A DNA stretch of 64,000 bases from Porogramme epimiltina. Taxonomy: Eukaryota > Basidiomycota > Agaricomycetes > Polyporales > Polyporaceae. The DNA is taken from the NCBI GenBank assembly GCA_900155495.1, contig FTLJ01000963.1:1-64000 (forward strand), read 5' to 3'. The position numbers were made by a program, and so were the translations under genes. Positions 54,447 to 64,000 of the stretch are shown here, in pieces (the first letter of the stretch is position 1; each line of letters starts with the position of its first letter). The notes under the pieces were generated by a model, which saw only the letters and a program-made list of their open reading frames with translations, did not search any database and was not told the origin of the DNA.

Positions 54447-55667
54447 GTCTGAGAGAAGGAATGGCGTGGGTGGTGGTACAGTGAAGAATTAGGGTGCTGC
54501 AAGAGCTTTTGGGGGTATTTGAGAAAAGGGTATGGTGCGGAGGCGGACGTGGAGGAGCAAAGACGAGGAGGGAAGGCGCGAACAGACTCGATCGCGACGC
54601 GGACCCCGGCTGTTCAGGGCAGGTCCGTGCGCGCGCACCGCCACTGCGCTTTTGCGCTCTCGATCAGGGCACATGATCTCGGCGCCCCGGCACACACGGT
54701 GTTAGAACGGCTCCCTTGCGGCCGTTTCCGACTCGGGCCCTCTCTCCTCCTCCACAATACCACTCGTTATGCTCCATCTATTCGTGTCTTGCGTCTCTAG
54801 CTCTCAGGGCCCACTTGTGAATGTGGAATGTGGATGCGTGCATTGGACTGCGCTCACAGAGGTCACCATAACGCCGCGTCCACCCACCCCCGCACGCTCA
54901 GCATTGGGATAGGTATGCACTTACTCGGTCTTGTTGGGAGACAAATGCGCGCAGTGTAGGTGCATCGGCCATAGATGACCCACCAAGGAAGCGGGCGCAG
55001 TGTGGTACGTCTCCACAACCTATGCGACCTCGGTCATGCGCTCCTCGCAACAATTGCAAGCTCCACCACGTACGCATCCGAGCCCCGCTTCAAGCAGTCG
55101 ACTCAACAAGTGGGCCTAAGCGGGCACAGGCCTCTCGGATGCTCCTTCTCACCGGTTTGCTGAGCGACCAAGATATCCTTCGTGATGTTCCCGTGAAGCC
55201 ATTATTCTTTTCAGTCTATCGTGGCTATAGCCAGCGATAAGCGCCATTCTGTCGCAGCCGTCTGTTCCGGCGGATCGGAGGTTGGAGGTGCGCTCACGTT
55301 AATCTGCAGCCCATCCGTGTCACTGATATTCCTTGTGCGTGCCGTACCCACAGAGCGCCTGGCGATCTGGCCGAAGCTGTCGGAAGATCCTCCAATGATA
55401 CAGCCCACCCCAATATCACCTCGCATGCTGAGACCGCCTTTTGCGAAATCCCCGGGTTTGCCAATCCCGCCGTACTCGCAACGTGGTGATTTCAGAAGAT
55501 CATCGTTACACAATACGCCGTGCGCGGCTCCGCAGTACAGTCAAAATGACTAGCATCCGTACACCAGCAATATATAGACGGACGCCATTGGTGCTTGTCC
55601 CTTCATCGACCCTGTGGTCGTACTCACGCTCCACACTACCACCCCATCCTCTAGGCGCCCTCTAATC
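54447..55667. other. intergenic gap
   Basis: No supported gene; only short overlapping frames. It ends at the first Bcs1-like gene. Confidence 0.5.
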
Positions 55668-57773
55668 ATGGACGCCGCTCAGGTGCTCCAGGCGGTATTC
55701 TCCATCATACAGCCCGGGGGTGTCGCACCTGGCGCAAGCCCCGCACTCGAAGGGACTAACGGGACGTCACAACCCCCGAGTGCACCAGCAACTTCGTTGC
55801 CTACATCACTCCCACAGATCGTCCTAGCGTTGTTGTCTTTGGCGGCGGTCCGCGACTGGATCAAGCTCCTCCTTCTCGGATCCTTTCTCGAATTTGCTCG
55901 CCGTGGACTCATGAAGGGATGGGAGCGTCTCGTGGACAACATATGGGTCGTCGCTACCTTTGAATTTAGCGATGACTCTTCAGGTGCGTCCACCTCGAGG
56001 TGCTTCGAGAAGCGTGTGGCTGAACTAAGCGTGTCAAAGACTGGTTGATGTTTTGGTTGTCCAAGAAGAAAGTTTTCCGTGGGTGACCTTTATATTCTCC
56101 TTTCCCCCACGCGGCTAATATAAGTCACACCCGCCCAGAACATGCTCGCAGCATCGAAGTCAGCGCTTACTACTTCGGGTTGGACGAGGCCCATGTGGAC
56201 GACCTCGGCGAAAACGAGGACGGCGAGAGCCCGGTGGCTTTCCTTCCGTCCCTCTCAAAAACTTACACCATGTGGTACAAGGGGTGCTATATGACCATCC
56301 GCAGGGAGCAAGTAGACGATGTCCGATCGTGGAGCAGATCGAAGGAAGTGCTCGAGATCCGGTATGACGTTAACATTAGTCCCGGTACATGTCTTGCTGA
56401 TAACATGTTCCAGCATGTTGACACGCAGTCCACGTCTCCTTCGCGAGCTCCTTATGGAAGCTCGAAAGTCATACAAGAAAGCGAGCGAACATCTGATCAA
56501 CGTGTATGTTGCCGAAGGGTGGGTAACTCCTCGTGTGCGTTTACTTGGGTCCCACATAACTGAGCGTCAAACAGAACCGATCGCTGGAAACGTGTTGCAA
56601 CGCAAGAGAAGCGACCTGCGAGTTCCGTTATCCTTGATCCGGGAGTAATAGATCTTGTCTTGGATGACGCACGGGACTTCTTGAACAGTAGGAAGTGGTA
56701 CGCTGACAGGGGTACGTACGCCTGCCTGACTCTATCTTATTCTTATCGAGCCACATCTGACATCTTCACCACCATGTGGCTTCCATTCGATCGTTGAAGG
56801 CATCCCTTTTCGACGTGGATACCTTCTCTACGGCGCCCCGGGGGCAGGCAAAACTTCCATGATACATTGCATCGCGGGTGAACTCGGGTTACACATCTAC
56901 ATCCTATCCCTGACCGTGGTCGGATTGGACGACAACAGCCTAAAATCGCTCATATCACGTCTCCCACGCGCGTGCATCGTTCTCATCGAGGACATCGACG
57001 CCGCCTTCACTCACGGCATGAAACGTGATATTGCGGACCCCGAGGCCACTGCCGCAGCCACCCCCTCGGGGAGCGACGGGGACGGAGACGACGCGCCCGG
57101 GGCAAAGGGCAACGCGAAGGACGACATGGTCAATCGCGTGACCCTCAGCGGGCTGCTCAACGCCCTCGACGGGATCGCCGCGCAGGAGGGCCGCATCCTC
57201 TTCGCGACGACGAACGACTACGCCGCTCTCGACGCGGCGCTCCTCCGCCCCGGCCGCCTGGACCTGCACGTCGAGTTCCAGCTCGCGAGCGCGCACCAGG
57301 CCGAGCAGCTCTTCGCACGCTTCTACACCGCCGATGGCGAGCCTAGCGGGGAAGCACCACCTGTGGAAGCGTGCGACCATGAGAAACACGATGGGGTGCT
57401 CTTAGCCCTACCTGCGGACTCGCGATCAGAAGCCGGACCACAGGAGCCGCCCGTTGGACCACCACGAGTCCTCATCGAACCACCAACTGAACCACCAAAA
57501 CCACAGCTATCACCACGTGCTAATCTCCCTCCACACAAGCACCAGTCGCGACTCTCGCAGGCAGAGGCCGCTGCGCTCGCATCTGCGTTCGCCGCGGCGA
57601 TTCCTCCACGCACATTCTCAATGGCGACGCTGCAAGGCTATCTCATGACATACAAGGTCCGCCCGCACGCGGCGGTCGCAGACGCACCAGCCTGGGTCTC
57701 CCGGAAGACGCGCGAAAGAGATCCGGTGCTGGGCTCAGGTGCAGGGGCGATAGTTGGCCTGAAGGGCTCATGA
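55668..57773 (+). CDS. Bcs1-like AAA ATPase, tandem copy 1
   Basis: Exons 55668-55983, 56040-56078, 56139-56361, 56414-56518, 56575-56711 and 56800-57773 give 597 residues. A membrane segment near residues 45-75 (IVLALLSLAAVRDWIKLLLL) leads the Bcs1 N-terminal domain (DWLMFWLSK, then MWYKGCYMTIRR). The AAA module follows with Walker A GAPGAGKTS, Walker B CIVLIEDIDAAF, and RILFATTNDY...LRPGRLD. A low-complexity insert sits between Walker B and the next AAA block. Yeast Bcs1 inserts Rieske protein into complex III, but fungi have many Bcs1-like paralogues of unknown target, and this is one of a tandem pair. Location (mitochondrial inner membrane or other) is not settled. Confidence 0.88.
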
Positions 57774-59524
57774 GAGGCTGGGCTGGAACTTCGGTGGACG
57801 CGACTCCGGTGCCTGCGCTGGGGTGGACTGCTAGTTATACGTAGCTTTTGACGTAGATCACGACGTTAATGCCGTAGAAATGCGGCCATGCCACGGCCTT
57901 TGTATGACCAGACCGTCAAGCATGACCTACGAACCCTTACGATCTTTCCGAAAGGGTCGGACAAGAATTCAAAGTCGCACTGTTGAATGACGTGTCCGTG
58001 AAGTCGAGGCCTGCGACTGTAACTTTGACCCTAGACGTGTGCGGGGCACATGGACGAGGGTTACGCCGCACTGCGTGCATCGTGACGGCTGAAACTCCTC
58101 GCCACTTCTCCCCGACACTTCGTCGATGCAAGCTACAGTCATGACGCCACACCCGGAAGCCCGTGCCGACAAACGTCTTTCGTGTGCCGCATATCTTCCT
58201 GTATTCACAAGCGGAGTTATAAGGCGGCCAACAAAGCAAGACCCGAAAGGCCGAGGCCGACCGCAGGTGCACATCTCACACCACAGAATCGGTATCATTG
58301 TGACACAATCCGAGTCTTGGTGATAGATCGATGACGACTTAGGAGTGGCACGCTCTTCCCTGAATGGGTGCCACTGCGCGATAAAGAAAGGGCAGTTGCA
58401 TAGTTCTTCTCACAAAGCACGACGACGTTGGACAGAAGAATAACTCAGCTTAGTCCCGACTACGCCCCCTGTGATCTCCCAATATATCTAGGCCCTGTAG
58501 CACCGGTGGCACCCCACCGGACAAGCACGCTTCTATGGCCAGAGGAGAGGCGGGGAACTACGGCCGTCCGAGATCCATTTGGCAAGAGACGTGCAGGGCT
58601 TGACCGCTTCTATCCATGAACGAGCTCCTTGGTCGAGGCTGCATACCGGCGGAGTAGCTCTTTGTCGGCGGACGCACCTCGTGGTGACTAAGAAGAGCCG
58701 GGAGTACAACCCTGAGCTTCTGACCGGTAAGGAACGCCTTGAGGCCAACTTCCATGGTGGGAAATAGGAGGAGCGACCTTACCGCAGTCCACGACCACAA
58801 CCCACCCAGGCTAAAAGGCCTTGTGCACTTGATAGGAAGGAGGAAAGCTGAGGGCCTGAATTTAGCGCCCAGCGGTTTGGAACCCAGAATGGCAGGAGAT
58901 ATTACGGCAAGCTCGCTTAGAGGGCACTGCCCGCCGGAAGTTGGGCTCTTGCGCGACGTTCACCACAGCCGCCACGGTGTTGGGGGCAACGAACCCGACG
59001 CGCGCGCATTCCAGTCACCTCGTAGGCGGTGAATACCTGTGTTACCCCATGCGGCAAATCTCGTGAGTGCCCTTTCTACGCGTGTCATCCTGTCTCACCG
59101 ACGCCACATAGGGCCGCCTTTAGGAATTCGACTGCAGAAAGGACGGGAGAAGGCTATGTTCTGGGGCCCCCGAATGTTCCTTTCTTCCCCCGGTCCACAA
59201 GTATCCTCCCCTTAGGATGCCCCCCAATTGGTCACGGACGCCGCGTGCATTCTCGCGTACCGCACCTTTTGGGGCGCGACTTGGCACGAGTCATCGATCA
59301 ATTTTGACTCCCGTGCCACAGCATCAGGAGAGCAACGGCGACGGTTCCGAGAAGACACTCTCTGACACCGACAGACGTGCCGTTCCCATTTTCATACGGA
59401 CCAACGGTATAAAGACCGGCTTTCGAAACCCTAATGTCACCAAGGTCCGGGCCACGCCCCCCATCCCCTTCGCCGAAACCCCTATCCCTTGAGCCCACCT
59501 CACGCGCCACCCCCCAAGTTCAAG
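57774..59524. other. intergenic gap between the Bcs1-like genes
   Basis: Short frames on both strands, none supported. A TATAAAG motif at about 59409 is a candidate TATA box for the next gene. Confidence 0.5.
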
Positions 59525-61718
59525 ATGGATGCCGTCACCGTCCTTCAAACTGTCCTCTCCGCCATTCAGACTGGCTCTATCGGCGGCCTCAACGTCTCCG
59601 ACGTCATATCATCTGCAAACGTCACCGTGGGCACAACTACAAGCTCTCTGGCGGCGACGTCATTCTCGCCTCTCCAGATCCCGGCTTTGGTGTTCAAGCT
59701 CTGGACTGTGTCTGCCGTCCGCGATTGGCTGAAGCTGCTTCTCATGGGTGCTGCGCTCGAGTTCTGTCGACGCTCTGTGACGACGTCATGGGACGCAATC
59801 AGGAACTACTTCTGGATCACCGTAACTCTCGACGAGGGTGACGACTGTGGTTGTGAGTGTTTGTTGGTCCCTGTTCCGAGGAAATCCACGTCAGATCCGT
59901 TTACGAGTCACTCGGATCCGCAGATTGGCTCATGTATTGGTTGTCCAAGCATCACGTATTCCGTAAGTCCCCCGCCACGTTGAGCTTCCTTCGGCGCAGC
60001 TCACAATAAGTTCCGGTGTCCTAGGCACTGCTCGGACCCTTGATGTCAGCACTCGGACTTTCGGTATCGATACCCCGGTAATGTCGGAATCGGCCACGAT
60101 AGACGACATTTCCAAGGGCAGGCGAATCTCGTTCCTCCCCTCGCTAGAGACGACGTATTCTCTCTGGTTCAAGTATCGATATGTGACCGTGACCCGGAAC
60201 CAGGTCAACGACAGCCCTTGGCACACGCGGAACAACATTCATATCCGGTATGTCGGAGAGTTTAACTTTTTCATCCGGCTAAAATGGAAGCTCATAATCT
60301 CCGAAGGATGCTTACACGTAATCATGAGCTTCTTCGCGAACTCTTGCTTGAAGCGAAGAAGATGTACTACACCGCAAGCAAAAATATGATCTCGATCTAC
60401 GTCTGTGACAAGTGAGTCAAACTTCTTATCTGTTTGACGCGCACTAGTGCTGATGACGCACCCCAGCTCTGACTATTGGAAGCTCATGTGCACGCAGCCG
60501 AAGCGTCCGATGAGGTCGATCATCCTCGATCCCGGCGTCATTGAACTCGTGATGAACGATGCGAAGGACTTCCTCGCCAGCAAGGAATGGTACGCGGAGC
60601 GAGGTGAGTACCCATCTGGCTATGGTCGATGCGACGATCACTGACCTGGGACTACCTTCGTAGGCATCCCACACCGTCGCGGATATCTCCTTTATGGTGC
60701 ACCCGGATCCGGAAAGACGTCGCTCATTCACAGCATTGCTGGCGAGTTGAACCTCGATGTCTACATCCTCTCTCTTACTCGCCTCGGCATGGACGACTCC
60801 TCGCTCAACTCCACTATCGCTGAGCTCCCGAGCGAATGCATCGTGCTCATCGAGGACATCGACGCCGCGTTCCACCAGGGCATCAAGCGCGACATCGCCG
60901 ACCCCGAGAAACAGAAGGGCGCGGATGGCCGCACGCCACCAAACCCCGCCGCTCCCAAGGAGAACTCCGACTCCGTGTGTCGTATTACCCTCAGCGGGCT
61001 TCTGAACGCGCTCGACGGCATCGGTGCACAGGAGGGCCGTATCCTATTTGCTACAACCAACGATCACACTGCCCTAGATCCTGCTCTCTGCCGCCCTGGA
61101 CGTCTCGACCTGCACATCGGCTTCAAACTTGCAAGTAAATACCAATGCCGCGAGCTCTTCCGTCGCTTCTACCTCCCTGGCAGCTTGGACACAGATGAGG
61201 AAGAGACTCGAGAAGACAAGGATGAGAAAGACTCGGGTTACAGCTCACGCGCAGGCAGCACCAAGGGCGACGACGCCTCCGCGCCCTCTACCCCGCCGCC
61301 CTCGACGCCCTCCACCGACGCGGGCTCGGATGCGGGCGAGATCACCAGTGCAGGCGCGACGTACGTCGGCATCGCGCACTCGCTGCGCGCACCGAAGCTC
61401 TCGCGCCGCCAAGCCGCGGAGCTCGCGGACGCGTTCGCAGCGGCCATCCCGCACCGCGCGTTCTCGATGGCTACGCTACAGGGGTACCTCATGACATACA
61501 AGACGCGCCCGCACGAGGCGCTTGCCGCCGCGCCCGCATGGGTCGCGAAGAAGGCGCGGGAGAGCCAAGCAGGCAAGCGCGAGGACGCGCCGGAGCCGCC
61601 TGGGGAGGACGCCGTCGCCGCGGCCCCGGAGAAGGAAGCGACTTCCTCCGCGGAACAGCCCGAGGTCAAAAAGGAGGACGGCGAATCAGACGTCTCTGTT
61701 TCTTCTTCAGCTCCCTGA
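59525..61718 (+). CDS. Bcs1-like AAA ATPase, tandem copy 2
   Basis: Exons 59525-59852, 59924-59962, 60025-60247, 60307-60411, 60467-60603 and 60664-61718 give 628 residues. Exons 2-5 are 39, 223, 105 and 137 nt, identical to copy 1. Motifs: WLMYWLSKHHVF, Walker A GAPGSGKTS, Walker B CIVLIEDIDAAF, RILFATTNDH and RPGRLDLH. The insert after Walker B differs in sequence from copy 1, and the C-terminal extension is Pro/Glu/Ser-rich. The first donor could instead be GTTGTG four nt earlier (changing a Gly-Tyr to Asp), so that junction is slightly uncertain. Confidence 0.88.
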
Positions 61719-62093
61719 ATCTGGAACTCTGTGCTATCAGGTCTATCCAGGATTTCTCTGACTATACACCGGGAAAAGGCACTATCGCAGGACACATATA
61801 TGCGCATGGTCTCTTATACCCCCTCTGACTGTCTTCATCGCTATTCGCTTTGTCAATTACTAGTCCGACGCTTCGCTTTCGCAGCTGTATCTCATAGCAC
61901 CATCACGATGTACCGCATACTATACATTTATGTCTTCACGATTATAACATGCTTTGATTCTCCCCTATACCACGAAATTGTGCGAGTGCGATGCACTAGT
62001 CGCGCACTTGTCCGACTTAGAGCATGGAGAAGTCGATGCATATATCTTGAAACACTTCCAAATGCAGTAGTAGGTGCGATAACACGGGGAGGC
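61719..62093. other. intergenic gap, convergent
   Basis: Lies between the stop codons of two converging genes. AT-richer; nothing recognised. Confidence 0.5.
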
Positions 62094-63465
62094 TCATCCC
62101 CACCTCTTATCCCAACGCCCGATACTCTCGGCAAAGACCCATCGATCCTCCGTGGGTGCCTCTTCGCCCGTACCTTGCTGTCTCGAGTATACGAGAGACC
62201 ACGTGTGCTGGGACTCTTGTCTGGGCATGCGTTGTGGCGGGGGATGACGGCCATTCTCCGGAAGATACGTCACCGGCGACGTCGGTATACACTGTGCAGT
62301 CACTGCCACAAAACCAGGAATAGTTGCGTTGGCGGACCTGTAGGACTTGATGAGTCACACTTTTGCACGAGGCGTCTCAGACCACCTACAGAATTGCGTC
62401 TAGAATAGACCGCATAGTTTGAGGTGATATGAGACCCGTCCATCTCATCGTTGTAACCTCACCAATATGAGAGCGGTCGGGCGGAGTGTACACTGCGATG
62501 TATGGATCACATCGGTCTGCTGCTGATAGCCTATATGCACATACGTTAAGTCTTGGAGGGATAGTACATGGACACCAAAGTCACCTCGGTGAACCAAGAC
62601 AGGCCATTCCGACCCATTCGAAGAGCTCGGCCAAGGACTCTTCCTGATCTTGCGCATTTTCTTCACCCAATATCACTCGAAAGTCGGGTATATGCGTATT
62701 CGGTGCCGTATTCACGACTGCCTCGTTCTCTTGGGTGACAGCTTTTGGAACCAAATCTCCACCGCTTGCTGTGGTGAAGGCAAATGTGAGTCAGCAACCA
62801 CCCTCTTGGAAAGTAGAACGACGTACCCCCGTCGGTTGAGTACGCGATTTTCCATGGTCCCCGAGACTCATCCCATTTCCTAATTGCTGCTATTTCCTTG
62901 GATCCGTACGAGGCCCATCCTTTTGCATGCTCCCCAGATGGATGGGTACTCCTTATCGGCATGCGAATGACTAAAACGACCCTTATAAGTTGAGGTGAAG
63001 CGTGAGCGTGGGGTTACGTCCTACCGCGATTGTCGTCACATCCTTTCCAGGGCAGCCGCTCCCCAGAGATGCCCAATGTTTCGTACGTCCCTTTGCTCAC
63101 CACCAGTGTGAGGATACCCCTGGCGTCGAGGCACCAGACATCGTCGCTGGCAGACCCTGGTACCGCTAGGGCAATGATCTTACTGCAGGATCTCGTCGTT
63201 AGTAGTCTACATCTCGATAGTCTAACGAGACTCGCCTTTCTGGCGCTACCTCGCTGACGTACGGTTTCGCAGATCGCAAAAACTCGCTCAACGAGGTCTC
63301 CACAGTGTGGTACGTAGATCTTATGCTTTGAAGTCTGTTTTGCAGAGAGTTCACGGACTCGAATACCACATCAACCTACATTCGTAATGCGCCGTTAGCA
63401 CGGTCGACCGTCGGATTTCGGAGAAATTTTGAGACCTTCCTGTTGAATGAATGGGTATGATGATG
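62094..63465 (-). CDS. RPP40: ribonuclease P/MRP 40-kDa subunit (RPP40), N-terminal part unresolved
   Basis: A protein subunit of the tRNA 5'-end processing enzyme RNase P and of RNase MRP in the nucleolus. No single ORF covers it. Seven reverse-strand exons join in phase: 63465-63380, 63334-63263, 63182-63025, 62970-62827, 62768-62585, 62530-62390, 62337-62094. Diagnostic segments are HTVETSLSEFL, ILTLVVSKGTYETLGISG, RVIRMPIRS, RKWDESRGPWKIAYS, ELFEWVGMACLGSPRL, ADRCDPYIAVYTPPDR and a final ESIGRWDKRWG. These correspond to the DKDTYE and ELFDWLG-type motifs of RPP40 proteins. The first listed exon is the least certain, and exons before it could not be fixed, so the true start is upstream (to the right). 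Confidence 0.75.
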
Positions 63466-63813
63466 CTATGGAAAGGATTCTTTGGCTCCCTGTCCCGATC
63501 TCGACCTGAGTTCTCGTGTCTTCATGAGCAGCCATCTTTGCTACAGGAGGCTTGCATAGACATCGACTGTGAACAAGAGACACTGCTGCAGATCGTGCCA
63601 CGCCGCGGAGGCCCTTGGAAAATGCACGTGATCCACACGTGGCCATATGGGGTAGTTTGGTCGCTGGTTGGACAAATACATTCGAATCGTCTCTCAGCTA
63701 TACGTGAACCATCCTACGATATGCGGCGTATACGGCCCCGGCAATAGGGCGATGTGTAGCTATAGATTATACGAAGAGGTACGTAATGGTAGTGGAGGGT
63801 GCAATGCATACGG

Positions 63814-64000
63814 CTATGATAGTATAGAAGCTTCTCCTTTCCTCATATCTGACAACGCCGATATAGTGCGAGTCCACCGCGAAGACGCCAAGCGAGGCGC
63901 ACCGAGGACTACGCGAGGGAAGGACTCGTCAAAGAACCGAGCGAGCGCCGCGGGATCCGAAATCACGCTGCTCCACCCGCCGTCGGCAACTTCGAACGAG
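63814..64000 (-). CDS. partial coding exon at right edge, identity uncertain
   Basis: A reverse-strand open frame enters from beyond the window and runs about 60 codons to a stop at 63814-63816. It has GC-rich third positions and a protein-like segment (FEVADGGWSSVISDP, then ALARFFDESFPR). It may be an N-terminal exon of RPP40, in which case splicing occurs before the stop, or the end of the next gene. I cannot decide. Confidence 0.35.
   Translation of the reverse strand, partial: SFEVADGGWSSVISDPAALARFFDESFPRVVLGAPRLASSRWTRTISALSDMRKGEASILS

Noticed and set aside
1..64000. CRISPR array, transposon with terminal repeats, rRNA gene or biosynthetic cluster
   Set aside because: I looked for regularly spaced repeats, transposase or reverse-transcriptase motifs and clustered tailoring enzymes and saw none. 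The repeats present are gene duplications.

Overview
The window is nuclear DNA of a filamentous basidiomycete, most likely a wood- or litter-decaying Agaricomycete and perhaps a polypore. Most genes are cut by short GT-AG introns of about 50-60 nt, with CTRAC-like branch sites where I looked for them. The gene families are typical of mushrooms: tandem BTB/POZ genes, F-box/LRR genes, secreted glycoproteins of the 'macrofage activating glycoprotein' type, and Bcs1-like AAA ATPases. The tRNA genes carry introns. Exon borders were worked out by hand from reading-frame continuity and splice signals. Nearly all models close in frame to the base, and paralogues share exon lengths.

Layout, left to right. 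1-2135: the 3' part of VPS9 (Rab5 GEF with VPS9 and CUE domains). 2.5-9.8 kb: three same-strand BTB genes with two BTB modules each, a decayed fourth copy, and a stray copy of the VPS9 CUE segment. 10.8-18.0 kb: three secreted, probably GPI-anchored glycoprotein paralogues (one on +, two on -), with three intron-bearing tRNA-Arg(ACG) genes between the first two. 18.7-19.7 kb: a proline-rich secreted protein of unknown role. 20-29.5 kb: a 4.7-kb direct tandem duplication, each unit carrying a 13-exon ferric-reductase gene plus about 2 kb of non-coding DNA. 29.9-31.4 kb: a head-to-head pair of CsbD-like stress-protein genes sharing one promoter with TGACGTCA sites. 32.5-32.7 kb: two hairpins with compensatory base changes. 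33.2 kb: a single-BTB gene. 34.8-47.5 kb: pantothenate synthetase followed by five F-box/LRR genes; the [pantothenate synthetase + F-box] unit was copied and the extra synthetase copies are now pseudogenes. 48-50.3 kb: an ACS-family MFS transporter. 51.3-52.5 kb: dolichyl-diphosphatase. 52.7 kb: tRNA-Ser(AGA) with intron. 53.6-54.4 kb: a disordered hypothetical protein. 55.7-61.7 kb: two tandem Bcs1-like AAA ATPases. 62.1-63.5 kb or beyond: the RNase P/MRP subunit RPP40, with its N-terminal end unresolved near the right edge.

The main theme is local gene amplification. Six loci show tandem or dispersed copying (BTB, glycoprotein, ferric reductase, CsbD, F-box with pantothenate synthetase, Bcs1-like), several with decayed copies alongside. 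Single-copy housekeeping genes (VPS9, pantothenate synthetase, dolichyl-diphosphatase, RPP40) lie between them. I saw no transposon, CRISPR array or biosynthetic cluster. The least explained signals are the covarying hairpins, the CRE-bearing divergent promoter, a promoter block shared by two glycoprotein genes, and the mobilised CUE exon.
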